Shown: piece by piece, positions 37,071-46,366 of the stretch | Position numbering within the stretch: position 1 is the first letter of the stretch | How the letters are laid out: each line of letters begins with the position of its first letter | DNA from: Planctomycetota bacterium | GTDB taxonomy: Bacteria; Planctomycetota; Planctomycetia; Pirellulales; Lacipirellulaceae | Direction of reading: 5' to 3' | NCBI GenBank assembly: GCA_029259915.1 | Contig: JAJDED010000038.1 | Span: 1 to 64,000 of the forward strand | Length of the DNA stretch: 64,000 nt | Notes under the pieces: model-generated | What the model was told of the DNA's origin: nothing | Database searches by the model: none | Seen by the model: only the letters and a program-made list of their open reading frames with translations | Program-made: the position numbers and the translations under genes

Positions 37071-38984
37071 TTACTTCGCCAAGAGTCGCCGTTCCCGCAA
37101 CCACACAAAGAGTTCCCGCTGGGCTTCCGCAGGCAAAAGGACCAGCAGTACACCACCCTGCGGATCGACGAGAATCTTCTCGTCTGCTGACGAAGCATTT
37201 GCTCGGCTTTCAGCCAAAAACCGGCCTCGCAATTCCGCCAGCAACTCGGTCCACGCCGCTTCGTCCTCAACTCGCAGCCGGTAAAGCTCCAACTGCGGCT
37301 TGCTGCGGATTTGCTCGCCAGCAGCAATTTCGATCGCTCCCCCCGCTGCCGCACGCCAGCCGAGCCCCAACGGCTCAAGCACGTCGGTCAATGCCGCGTG
37401 CCACGATCGATTGACGGCACACACAATCCGAGATTGTGGCCACAGTTCCAAATCGGCAACCGACTTCCAATCGACCAACAACGGCATGTCCAGTTCCCGC
37501 TGCCAATGCTCGAATACCTCTCGCAAGGTGGTTTCACGAGAAAAAGTAAACAGCGCCGTCGCGTCCAGTCGGCCCAAACTCGATGCCGTCGGCGAAGTGC
37601 CAACAAGTTTCGCTACGGGATACTTACTGCGCGGCAATATGCCTCGTGCCAGACGCAACTGCTCTAAGAATATCAACGTCTGATAGTGAATCGGCTCACG
37701 CTGCACAATCCGCAACGAATCGCCCAAAACTTCAATCGTCCCCGCGCCCTCCAAAGCAGACCACGTCGACGGCGCAACCAACTGTTCGACCCACTCTCCA
37801 ATCTGCTCGACGGAAGTAACCGTGTCGACAAGATCGTCAACAGGATAGGTTATCTCGCGCGTCTTCAAAGCATTGCGATGAACAATCACTACATTCGGCC
37901 CCTGCACTTCATGCTGCAACCGTAATGGCTGGAGCACACGCACCAAGGCTTCATCAAGCGTGATATCTTCAGCACGAAGCGCGACACTCTTGCGAGGCGA
38001 AATCCCCGCCATCAACAACTGAACCGGGCTCACGTTCACCGGCGCACCGCTCAGTTGGGAAATCATCTGCAAGAAATCGTGCAACGGCATTGCTTTGAAA
38101 TCGATTCCCGGGTACCGCTGGGCGAGTTGTTCGCGAGCGTCACCTTTCGAAAAATCAATCCCGGGGTCAGCTCCCCGCCGAACAATGGGCAACGTCGAAG
38201 TGGCTATTTCTTCCGCCGCGTGTGATGTGATTTCTGTTTGGGCGACTGCTTCTCCCTCGATATTCTCAGTCGAATCGTCCGAAGCGGCTCCCTCATCAAG
38301 CGACTGCAAATCGAGCGATTCAGGATCGAAATCCAATGGATCAAAACGCCGCGCCAATCGCGGAGTCTCAGCAACCGGCTTAGTCGCGGGCTCGGGACTT
38401 TCGGTTAGCAAATCCTCGATCACCTCCTCCACCGGCATCGCCTGCAATCCGGAAGAAGAAGTTTCCGCCACGGGAGTTACAGGATCAACCGTCGACGTAT
38501 CGGGGAGAACTGATTCAGTGGGTTCATTCCCCGCGGAAGGAAGTTCGACAGTTGCCGCAGCAATGGGTGCCGGTGAATCGTCAACCGCCGGGCTAGCAAG
38601 CTTCGACGTCTCGGAAACATCGCTGACAGCAGGATTGTTTTGTTCTTCAGGATCACCGCCAATCAAAACACTTCCCACAGCAACACTGCCCACAACCAAA
38701 ACCGCCATCGACCACGCCATCAACTTAGTCTTTGCAACCGTGACCGTAACAGTTTGGCTTACAGCGTCCGGATGTGGCGCAGTCGCTTCGTCGAAAACCG
38801 TGGGGGCGACTTCAACAGGCTCCACGACCGCCGGTTGCTGCGCAGAATCGCCAGTCGGCGGCGGCGGAGCGACTTCCACCATGCTGCCACATTTCGGACA
38901 GGCAACAATCTGCCCCACAATCGACGCATTGCGCACCGACAGCCCGGCGTGGCAAGTCACACAAGTAATCTTGAATAGTTCCAC
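37071..38984 (-). CDS. Zinc-ribbon, single-pass membrane protein with STN/secretin-like domain
   Basis: The 637-residue protein starts with a zinc ribbon (CVTCHAGL... CPKCGSM, residues 8-34), continues with a Pro/Val-rich linker, a membrane segment at about 88-108 and a long acidic linker to about 270. Two structured parts follow. The first (YPGIDFKAMPLHDFLQMISQLSGAPVN...DITLDEALVRVLQPLRLQHEVQGPNVVIVH) is like an STN/secretin short domain. The second repeats the theme near 480-560 (FTFSRETTLREVFEHWQRELDMPLLVDW). No secretin channel domain is present. It precedes nothing obviously related except the next gene upstream. Function unknown. Confidence 0.75.
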   Translation of the reverse strand: MELFKITCVTCHAGLSVRNASIVGQIVACPKCGSMVEVAPPPPTGDSAQQPAVVEPVEVAPTVFDEATAPHPDAVSQTVTVTVAKTKLMAWSMAVLVVGSVAVGSVLIGGDPEEQNNPAVSDVSETSKLASPAVDDSPAPIAAATVELPSAGNEPTESVLPDTSTVDPVTPVAETSSSGLQAMPVEEVIEDLLTESPEPATKPVAETPRLARRFDPLDFDPESLDLQSLDEGAASDDSTENIEGEAVAQTEITSHAAEEIATSTLPIVRRGADPGIDFSKGDAREQLAQRYPGIDFKAMPLHDFLQMISQLSGAPVNVSPVQLLMAGISPRKSVALRAEDITLDEALVRVLQPLRLQHEVQGPNVVIVHRNALKTREITYPVDDLVDTVTSVEQIGEWVEQLVAPSTWSALEGAGTIEVLGDSLRIVQREPIHYQTLIFLEQLRLARGILPRSKYPVAKLVGTSPTASSLGRLDATALFTFSRETTLREVFEHWQRELDMPLLVDWKSVADLELWPQSRIVCAVNRSWHAALTDVLEPLGLGWRAAAGGAIEIAAGEQIRSKPQLELYRLRVEDEAAWTELLAELRGRFLAESRANASSADEKILVDPQGGVLLVLLPAEAQRELFVWLRERRLLAK

Positions 38985-39032
38985 GATAAATTACGAACGC
39001 GGGGTCGCTTCTCTAAGACAGTTCCGTTGAGT

Positions 39033-39099
39033 TAGCAGAGAGCGGAGAGCCGGAAAATGACTGACATTCGCTTCTGGCTCTCCACTCTCTGCTCTCTGC
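39033..39099. repeat. Hairpin repeat GCAGAGAGCGGAGAGCC
   Basis: GCAGAGAGCGGAGAGCCGGAA pairs with TTCTGGCTCTCCACTCTCTGC, between two minus-strand genes. It is related to the arms at 25509-25604. Confidence 0.7.
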
Positions 39100-39120
39100 A
39101 ATTCTCCCCATTATAACCGA

Positions 39121-40749
39121 TCATTCCCGCCGAGGGACAAACTCCTCGGGCAATTGTTCGCCTCGAAGCCCAGCCGCTGCGCGTGTCGTCACAACGATTG
39201 CACCAACACCATCGCCCCCCGGCCGAATCACATATACCAGCTTTTGTTTCACATCACGCGGTCCCGTTGCCGTGCGATCGGGATTCGCCTGCTCCAGCAC
39301 CGCCAACAAAATTTCTCGACCTGGACGATTCTTCAGCGCCAAGCCAAACGACTGGTTCTTGGTGATCCCCTCCAATTGTAGGTCACGCCCCGCAATCTCG
39401 ATCGTGATCCCCAAATCCTCCGCCAAAAGCTCCAACGCCCGCTGGAGCGTATCTTTGGGGAACGACAACGAAGTGACCCGCGACAGTTTTTCTTCCAAGC
39501 TCTGCGGCTGCAAAACCTCTGCCGTTTCAACCAAAACGCTTGGCTTGGGAAAACTGAGCGTCAACTCAGCTCCCATCAAAAGATTGTGCCCCGCCTCCAC
39601 GGGTAAATAACACCGCAGCACACTCATGCCGTCGACTTCGCTGCCGCGCGTATAGTTGCTCACCCATCGCAACATGGCAGGAAAACGCTCGACAATCGGC
39701 TGACCGTAACGAGAGCCCGAGTCCGCCTGAACGGCCGCTTCCAACGTGCCGACTGCGGTCGACATTCGTTGCTCGAAATTTTTTCCGAATCGGTGCGCGC
39801 GCTGGTTGAGTGCAACAGCGGTTTGAAGTTCCAGGAAAAAGTTGCTGTCCCAGTGTGCGCTCCAAGCCATGGCGGTCGCCGTGTCTTCCGCCAATTGCGC
39901 AAGAACGTCTCGCAAAGGTTCCGCAGCGCCAGCCACCAATTTGCTTCCCCCGGCTCGCCAAAACTTTGTGGGAAATACAAGCGTTGCCATCCGCTCGGCA
40001 TCCGTATGAGCCAACAAGCGCTGCATGTCGCGCGGGAACAGGGCGGGCTCCGTGCCATGGACCATCAACTCGTCGACGTCCCCCAAAGGGCACGACACCA
40101 GAAGTTTTCCGGCTCCCGCCAGAAAACAAGCGCGGTCACCCGTCACTCGATACCCCAACAGTTCATTCTGATGCTGGCGGCTGCCGGGATGCCGCTCGGC
40201 AAGTTGCTCTTCACTCCAAGCTTCGCGCAACCACAATTTCAGTGTGACGTTCAAATCACCCGTCACCGTGGGATGCAGAGCCAGGGTTAGCGTTTCAATC
40301 TCTCCGAGCGCTGCGCCGGTGAACTGCTCTTGCCGTGTAATCAGACTCTCGCCCCAAGGCCCCAACGCGGTCAGAATTTTCTCGCCATCCCCGTGGGCCA
40401 ACAGTTCACTGGGCTTGCAATGAAACAACAGCTGCGAGCCTTGCGGCAAATAGTCCAACGGAATCGACGCCCCCGCGGTCGGCGAAGCCCAAAGCGACTG
40501 GCCGTCGTCCTCAACAAGATGTGCCCCAAACTTAGCCGATTCCGTCGGCTCCGCAATTTCTCGTTCAAGCGGTTCCTGCACGCCAGGCAAGGGCGCATTG
40601 GCATTCAGCTTTGGCGACTTTTCAGAAGTTGTCCAAATCACAAGAAGTGTAAGCAGCACAACGAACACTGCCAACGCAGCGGCAATGCCCCATCGCGAAC
40701 CTGGTTTCGCATCAGTGTCTTGATTTTTTCGATGTTTATCTGCCATCAA
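39121..40749 (-). CDS. Membrane-anchored protein with C-terminal STN-like domain
   Basis: The 542-residue protein has a basic N-terminus, one membrane segment (about 20-42) and a large exported region of unknown fold. Residues about 430-500 (SFPKDTLQRALELLAEDLGITIEIAGRDLQLEGITKNQSFGLALKNRPGREILLAVLEQAN) follow the STN/short-secretin pattern, as in the next gene downstream on this strand. The two may have arisen by duplication of parts or work together. No channel-forming domain is seen. Function unknown. Confidence 0.72.
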   Translation of the reverse strand: MMADKHRKNQDTDAKPGSRWGIAAALAVFVVLLTLLVIWTTSEKSPKLNANAPLPGVQEPLEREIAEPTESAKFGAHLVEDDGQSLWASPTAGASIPLDYLPQGSQLLFHCKPSELLAHGDGEKILTALGPWGESLITRQEQFTGAALGEIETLTLALHPTVTGDLNVTLKLWLREAWSEEQLAERHPGSRQHQNELLGYRVTGDRACFLAGAGKLLVSCPLGDVDELMVHGTEPALFPRDMQRLLAHTDAERMATLVFPTKFWRAGGSKLVAGAAEPLRDVLAQLAEDTATAMAWSAHWDSNFFLELQTAVALNQRAHRFGKNFEQRMSTAVGTLEAAVQADSGSRYGQPIVERFPAMLRWVSNYTRGSEVDGMSVLRCYLPVEAGHNLLMGAELTLSFPKPSVLVETAEVLQPQSLEEKLSRVTSLSFPKDTLQRALELLAEDLGITIEIAGRDLQLEGITKNQSFGLALKNRPGREILLAVLEQANPDRTATGPRDVKQKLVYVIRPGGDGVGAIVVTTRAAAGLRGEQLPEEFVPRRE

Positions 40750-40879
40750 CTGTTAACCACCAATAAAACCATGCTTGTGACTTAGGTCTCCAGGCCTTAT
40801 TATCCACGAAAACCTGGGGGGATCGCTAGTCACGATTCCCAGATGTGGACCAGTTGTTTTCTCCACCCGCGAGCCTCTT

Positions 40880-42115
40880 ATGAAGTCTTTTGAAGCGGTC
40901 ACTCATTATTTCAACCAGGCTGCCGACCAGCTCGAGCTGACCGACAACATGCGCACTCTGCTGCTCACGTCCAAGCGAGAGGTGCAAGTCCAGATCGCGG
41001 TCGAAATGGACAATGGCGAACTCCAAACACTGATCGGCTACCGCGTGCAACACGACAATTCGCGCGGGCCGATGAAAGGCGGGCTGCGATTCCATCATGA
41101 AGTCGATCTCGACGAAGTCCGCAGCCTCGCCTCGCTGATGACCTGGAAAACCGCCGTGGTCAACATTCCCTACGGCGGGGCCAAGGGCGGCGTCGCGGTA
41201 AAAGTCCGAGGGCTTAGCAGCCGCGAATTGGAACGTATCACGCGCAAGTTCATCGACGAAATTCACGACGTCATCGGCCCCGACACCGACATTCCAGCTC
41301 CCGATATGGGAACCAATGCCGAGGTCATGGCGTGGATTATGAATCAGCACAACAAATACCACGGCTTCAATCCCGGCGTCGTGACCGGAAAACCTGTGGA
41401 ACATTACGGGATTCCCGGCCGTGAAGAAGCCACGGGCCGGGGCGTCGGTTTGTTGACCATCAAAACACTAAGTCGCTTGGGGCGCAAACCGCAAAATACG
41501 CGAGTCGCCATCCAAGGATTCGGAAACGTCGGTACGCATACCGCCAAATTTCTGCACGAAGCCGAATGCAAAGTCGTCGCCATCAGCGACGTCAGCGGCG
41601 CCTACTTTCGTCAGGGAGGGATTAACGTCGGCGAGGCGTTGCGCTACTCGAACGAACACGAGCGCTCCTTGGCCGGCTTCCCCGATGCCGACAAAATCAC
41701 CAACGAACAATTACTGGAGCTTGACGTAGAACTGCTGATACCCGCCGCCCTGGGCGGTGTCATCACTGCCGAGAATGCACCACGAATCCGTGCCCCAATC
41801 ATCGTCGAAGCGGCCAACGCCCCCATGCGACCCGAAGCAGATGACCTTCTCTATCAGCAAGGCACCGTCATCCTGCCCGACATTTTAGCCAACGCCGGCG
41901 GAGTGACCGTTAGTTATTTCGAATGGGTCCAAAACCGGCAATACTACCAGTGGAGTCTCGACCGCGTTCGCCAAGAGCTCGACCGCGTCCTCTCGTCGGC
42001 TTTTGAAGAAGTCTGGAGCTTGTCTCAAGAAAAGAAGATCAGCCTCCGCACCGCCGCGTTCATCGTCGGCATCGGTCGAGTCGGTCGGGCGACCGTCTTG
42101 GGAGGAATTACATAG
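40880..42115 (+). CDS. Glutamate dehydrogenase (Glu/Leu/Phe/Val family)
   Basis: The 411-residue enzyme shows the family order: [39 protein letters not shown] with the catalytic Lys, [24 protein letters not shown], a Rossmann loop [10 protein letters not shown] (about 207-216) and [20 protein letters not shown]. It interconverts glutamate and 2-oxoglutarate with ammonia, linking carbon and nitrogen metabolism; cofactor preference cannot be read safely. ATG 40880 fits the family N-terminus. Confidence 0.95.
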   Translation: MKSFEAVTHYFNQAADQLELTDNMRTLLLTSKREVQVQIAVEMDNGELQTLIGYRVQHDNSRGPMKGGLRFHHEVDLDEVRSLASLMTWKTAVVNIPYGGAKGGVAVKVRGLSSRELERITRKFIDEIHDVIGPDTDIPAPDMGTNAEVMAWIMNQHNKYHGFNPGVVTGKPVEHYGIPGREEATGRGVGLLTIKTLSRLGRKPQNTRVAIQGFGNVGTHTAKFLHEAECKVVAISDVSGAYFRQGGINVGEALRYSNEHERSLAGFPDADKITNEQLLELDVELLIPAALGGVITAENAPRIRAPIIVEAANAPMRPEADDLLYQQGTVILPDILANAGGVTVSYFEWVQNRQYYQWSLDRVRQELDRVLSSAFEEVWSLSQEKKISLRTAAFIVGIGRVGRATVLGGIT

Positions 42116-42129
42116 TTCTTACTTTGGAA

Positions 42130-42246
42130 AAATAAACCGCCAAGAGCGCCAGGGACGCCAAGAAAATATAAGAAACATTTGTAGGTCAGGTGCGGCACCT
42201 GACACCAACCTGCTCCTTGGCGCTCTTGGCGTCCTTGGCGATTCAT
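42130..42246. repeat. Inverted CTTGGCG repeat with nested GTCAGGTGC palindrome
   Basis: AATAAACCGCCAAGAGCGCC at the left is inverted at the right as GGCGCTCTTGGCGTCCTTGGCG followed by ATTCATT. The centre holds a GTCAGGTGC/GCACCTGAC palindrome (about 42184-42204), itself a separate repeat type. Confidence 0.75.
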
Positions 42247-42293
42247 TACGAAGTCACAAACGATTTTTCAATCATCACCTTGAACAGCAACAC

Positions 42294-43085
42294 ATGAGAA
42301 TCATCGCCAGTCTACGTTTCGCAGCGCGGGTTGCGGCTTTTGCCGTGAACACGGTCGTATGCTGGGGTTGTCTGGAATTGGAAGCCTTGCTGTGCAGACG
42401 AAAAAAGCGGATCACGATAATCAACAAGTGGGTCCCACGCTGGGCAAGAATCAATCTGTGGACTTTTGGCGTGAAGGTTGAAACGCATGGGCCATTCGCC
42501 GATGAAGGAAAACTATACCCCGCGATGGGAACAAACAGTGTAGGCCGCGTTTTTGTTGCGAATCACCGTTCAGGAATGGATATCCCCATCCTCTTCACGG
42601 TAGCCGAGACACACGTCATCAGCCGCCACGACCTGGCCAATTGGCCGTTGATCGGTCCCGGCGCCCGCCGAGTGGGAACGCTCTTTGTCGATCGTTCGTC
42701 ACGTCGCAGCGGTGCCTCGGTCCTCCGCGAAGTCGACCAGGCCCTCGCCAAGGGCGAAGGGGTCGCAATGTTTCCCGAAGGAACCGCTCACCCAGGCGAC
42801 GAAGTCCACCCATTCCGCACCGGCGCGTTCAATGCGGCCCGTCGCGCAGGGTCTGAAGTGGTGCCGATAGGTCTCGCCTACGGCGACGATGCCGCCTACT
42901 ATTGCGTGGAATCGTTCATGGGGCACATCAAACGCATCGCCAGCCTTCGGCGGTTGCCCGTTGCCGTCGAAATCGGCGAGCCCCTCAAGCTCGACAACTA
43001 TGAAAACGCCGAAATGAAAGACATCGCCCAGCAACGCGTGCAAGAACTGGTCAATCGCGCCCGAGCTCGGCTCGAGGTGCATTAG
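42294..43085 (+). CDS. 1-acyl-sn-glycerol-3-phosphate acyltransferase (PlsC-like)
   Basis: The 263-residue membrane-associated enzyme has an N-terminal hydrophobic segment and the acyltransferase motifs: NHRSGMD (HX4D, about 89-95), GTLFVDRSSRRSG and MFPEGTAHPG (about 158-167). Enzymes of this family add the second acyl chain in phospholipid synthesis; some planctomycete paralogues modify other lipids. ATG 42294 is used; the long open frame from 42003 crosses the preceding gene and a repeat. Confidence 0.9.
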   Translation: MRIIASLRFAARVAAFAVNTVVCWGCLELEALLCRRKKRITIINKWVPRWARINLWTFGVKVETHGPFADEGKLYPAMGTNSVGRVFVANHRSGMDIPILFTVAETHVISRHDLANWPLIGPGARRVGTLFVDRSSRRSGASVLREVDQALAKGEGVAMFPEGTAHPGDEVHPFRTGAFNAARRAGSEVVPIGLAYGDDAAYYCVESFMGHIKRIASLRRLPVAVEIGEPLKLDNYENAEMKDIAQQRVQELVNRARARLEVH

Positions 43086-43206
43086 CCCTAAAGGACAGCT
43101 CTTTTTCTTCCGCCAAGATTTCGTTTTGCCTGCCCACCTGCTAGAATCACATGAGTCGCGGCGCCGCTCGGCTCGTCCTTTTCCCTCTTCTTCTCGATTG
43201 GCACCT

Positions 43207-44580
43207 ATGTCCACACGGTTTCCTAAACCGCATTGGGACCATCTTCCCCAACAGCCCGGCGACCAGTCCGCAGAAGAACATGCTGACGATCACAGCCGGG
43301 AAACCACAAAAAAACAAGATGCCGTAAAGACGTTTACGATCGAAGTATCGGCTGGCAATTCTGGCGACGAAGACACCCAGCCGCCTGCAGCCGTCTCGCG
43401 CTTGGTCCGACGGTTGCGAAAGCCACTAAAGAAAAAGCACCGACCAACCGCTCCCGATTCGCCTCATGCGATCACTCCAAAACCCGTCGAAAAATCACGG
43501 CGCGGCAAAAAGACAAAACATCCAACCGCACAGCCAACTGACAAAAGTGCGGCCCGCGCGCGTACCCCTTCCTGGCTGGTAAGTTCGGCAATCCACGCGG
43601 GCATTCTCTTGATCCTGAGTTTTCTTACACTGGCCAATTTGCATCAAGAAGACGAATTGATCTTTGCCACCAGCCACGTCTCCAACGAAGTGCTCGACGA
43701 ATTCCAGGAAATCGAAATCGATCCGACCGAGGAATTCGAACCCGTGGACACCGACGTGGCAGCCATGATCGACGACCCCGGCTTGGCAGCTTTCGGCGAG
43801 TTGTCGTCCGAATCGGCGCTGTCGGATCTGATGGGCGAACCCTCCTTGGCCAGTAGCGACCTGGATAATTTTGGATCGCTTTTCGACGAAAGCGGCAATG
43901 GGCTAAGCGAAATGGGCGCAGGTTCTGGCGCACCCGCGACCAGTTTTTTCGGCACGAAGGCGCAAGCCCAGCGTGTTGTGTTCGTCATCGACAACACCGG
44001 CAGCATGAACTACGGAGGATTGGAAACGGTCATCGCCGAACTTTTGAAAAGCGTCGACGCGATGAGCCCCAAGCAGCAATTTTACGTGCTCTTCTTCAGC
44101 GATCAGGTTTATCCTCTGTTTTACCCCCACTCACAACTGAACTTTGTTCGTGCCAACAACAAAAATAAACAACTACTCAGCGAGTGGCTCAATACGGTGG
44201 AAACATGCACCGGCGGCGTCTGGCAACTCACCCAGGCATTGGAGACGGCCTACGAATTGCGCCCCGACGTGGTTTACCTGCTGTGCGACGGCAGACATTG
44301 GGACCTTGTGCGAGCTGCACATAAAATAAAAGCTGTCGAGAACCTGCGTTCGAAGCCCAACCTGCTCGGGATACCCGTCCACACTCTCGGCATGGGATGC
44401 CAAGAAGACGCCGACCGCGAGAATCTGGCAACCGTCGCCCAGGTCAACTCGGGAACGTTTCACGAAGTACCAGTTAGCCCCGCGATGGCACAATTGGCCC
44501 AACAGCATGGCCGACCCTACCACAGCCACGGCCCGGGAGAAGTCTGGGGAACCAAGGTCCTGAAACGTAGCAAGAAGTAA
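43207..44580 (+). CDS. Membrane protein with von Willebrand factor A domain
   Basis: The 457-residue protein has a long charged, probably cytoplasmic N-terminal region (about 1-115), one membrane segment (SSAIHAGILLILSFLTLANL, about 124-143), an acidic linker (EFQEIEIDPTEEFEPVDTDVAAMIDD) and a VWA domain at about 253-420. That domain has VFVIDNTGSM, a MIDAS site with Thr for the first Ser. VWA domains bind partners through a metal ion. No partner gene is adjacent. ATG 43207 is the best start in a region of weak signals. Confidence 0.78.
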   Translation: MSTRFPKPHWDHLPQQPGDQSAEEHADDHSRETTKKQDAVKTFTIEVSAGNSGDEDTQPPAAVSRLVRRLRKPLKKKHRPTAPDSPHAITPKPVEKSRRGKKTKHPTAQPTDKSAARARTPSWLVSSAIHAGILLILSFLTLANLHQEDELIFATSHVSNEVLDEFQEIEIDPTEEFEPVDTDVAAMIDDPGLAAFGELSSESALSDLMGEPSLASSDLDNFGSLFDESGNGLSEMGAGSGAPATSFFGTKAQAQRVVFVIDNTGSMNYGGLETVIAELLKSVDAMSPKQQFYVLFFSDQVYPLFYPHSQLNFVRANNKNKQLLSEWLNTVETCTGGVWQLTQALETAYELRPDVVYLLCDGRHWDLVRAAHKIKAVENLRSKPNLLGIPVHTLGMGCQEDADRENLATVAQVNSGTFHEVPVSPAMAQLAQQHGRPYHSHGPGEVWGTKVLKRSKK

Positions 44581-45484
44581 GCCAAATTGAAAACCGCCAA
44601 GGACGCCAAGAGCGTCAAGGTACTGTTTTTTCAATTTTTCAAAACTCTATTTCATTCGCTTGTTATTGGTAGTTTGCCTGCTTCGACAAAGAAACTCCTC
44701 GCCTTTCTTGGCGTCCTTGGCGCTCTTGGCGGTTCATTTCTTAAGTTTGGAAGGTGGAACAGCCACCAACAGCGCAAAAAGCGGGCCTCGGACGAGCCAA
44801 ATACGATTTGACTTAACGAACCAGTCAGGGGCATTTGAACCGGTTTGTAACAGTTCGTCCGAGACCACGCGGGCCAGTAAATTGACTCAGCTAATCAGAC
44901 GCTCACTAAAACGCGTGTTGACCATTGCCGAAGAGTCTCGTCCCTTGAGAATCTCCAGCAACGGTCCCCAACAAGCTGATGGAGTTTCTCGAAGCTCATT
45001 TGCAGCATCCAAAAACTGCAGCACCTTAAAACTCCACTGGTCACCTGTCGCACTTTGCGTACCGTAGCCCGAACGCTGTTGTCGATGCGTTAACTCGAGG
45101 AACATGTAACTTGTTGCGCTTCGCAGGGTTAGTGTGAGACACTCTGGGCATGAAAGCCGATTTCCAGGCCAACTGGAGAATTGGGCAAGCTCCAATCAGT
45201 TGGAACATAATGCAGCAATCTCGATCCACATGTGTCGATTGGCTACGGTCCCCGAAGGCGATTCTAAATTGGTTGCCAATACGGTGCTAAACTGTCTCAA
45301 ATTGCGAATCAACCACGCCCGGTCAAGCTGTAACACCTTTTGCAATTTACGGTTGCGTCGGTTGTTATGTACTGCTTTACTGTTAGAAGTTGACGTTCAC
45401 CAGCTGCCGAGCCGTCCAAGCAAGTTTGTCCCGGTGTCTCGTTTCGAGAAACAGGGTACTATGGCGGCCTAGCCCCGTTTCAAC
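44581..45484. other. Long intergenic region before kdsA
   Basis: The first 160 bp are an inverted CTTGGCG repeat pair. The rest (44741-45484) is lower in G+C and holds no frame with both initiation signal and protein-like composition; frames at 44660-45067 and 44887-45195 overlap and look random. It could carry a promoter or an unrecognised RNA. Confidence 0.5.
44589..44740. repeat. Inverted CTTGGCG repeat pair
   Basis: AAAACCGCCAAGGACGCCAAG at the left matches the inverse CTTGGCGTCCTTGGCGCTCTTGGCGGTT at the right, with about 85 bp between. Confidence 0.75.
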
Positions 45485-46366
45485 GTGTCTTTGCAGCCTG
45501 AAAGAGTCGAGGATCATTTCGTGCCCAATTACCCAGTTTCCGTTGGCCCCTATCTCTGCGGGTGCGAACAGCCGCTGCTGTGGATTGCCGGACCATGCGT
45601 GCTCGAAGACGAAGTGGCTACGCTGGAAATTGCCGAAGAGTTGCAGCGAGTCGCCGAACTGTTTTCGGTCCAGTTGATATTCAAAGCCTCGTTCGACAAG
45701 GCGAATCGCACAAGCAGCAACGCCTATCGCGGACCGGGGCTCGAAGAGGGTTTACGGATTTTAAGTCAAGTGCGCCGCGCGACCGGCCTGCCGGTCACCA
45801 CCGACATCCACGAGCCGTCGCAAGCGCAAGCCGCAGGCGAAGTTTGCGACCTGCTGCAAATCCCCGCCTTTTTGGCTCGGCAGACCGATTTGCTAGTTGC
45901 CGCAGCGCGAACTGGCAAAGCCGTTAATGCGAAGAAGGCCCAGTTTATGTCTCCCGACGACATGCGCCATGTCGTGACCAAACTCACCGACGCCGGTTGC
46001 CAAAACATTTTGCTTTGCGAACGGGGCACCTTTTTCGGCTATGGGCGACTAGTGAACGACATGCGCGCCATCCCGCAGATGCAAGCCTTGGGCGTGCCGG
46101 TAGTTTTCGACGCCACTCACAGCGTGCAAGAACCGGGCGGACTTGGCGGCGCGACCGGTGGCAATCGAGCCATGGTAGAACCGCTGGCACGCGCCGCAAT
46201 GGCATTGGGCGCCGAGGGCTTGTTCACAGAAACGCATCCCAACCCCGACAAATCGCCCAGCGACGGCGCGAACATGATTCCCTTGAATGAAATCGAAGAT
46301 GTACTCCGCCGATTGCTCGTCATCCGCCAGGCGACCGCCAACCTGATCGAGACTCCCTGTGAATAG
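45485..46366 (+). CDS. kdsA: 3-deoxy-8-phosphooctulonate synthase (Kdo-8-P synthase)
   Basis: The 293-residue enzyme condenses phosphoenolpyruvate with arabinose-5-phosphate in the Kdo branch of LPS synthesis. Motifs: [88 protein letters not shown] and [11 protein letters not shown]. Cys in IAGPC marks the metal-dependent class. With waaF in the window it supports an LPS-type outer membrane. The GTG start overlaps none of the upstream gene; the stop overlaps the next gene by 8 bp. Confidence 0.95.
   Translation: MSLQPERVEDHFVPNYPVSVGPYLCGCEQPLLWIAGPCVLEDEVATLEIAEELQRVAELFSVQLIFKASFDKANRTSSNAYRGPGLEEGLRILSQVRRATGLPVTTDIHEPSQAQAAGEVCDLLQIPAFLARQTDLLVAAARTGKAVNAKKAQFMSPDDMRHVVTKLTDAGCQNILLCERGTFFGYGRLVNDMRAIPQMQALGVPVVFDATHSVQEPGGLGGATGGNRAMVEPLARAAMALGAEGLFTETHPNPDKSPSDGANMIPLNEIEDVLRRLLVIRQATANLIETPCE

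Noticed and set aside
42003-42293. Extended N-terminus of the PlsC-like protein
   Set aside because: The extension overlaps glutamate dehydrogenase and an inverted repeat; the family N-terminus starts at ATG 42294.
44660-45195. Overlapping frames on both strands before kdsA
   Set aside because: Both start in or next to a repeat, show no motifs and conflict with each other.
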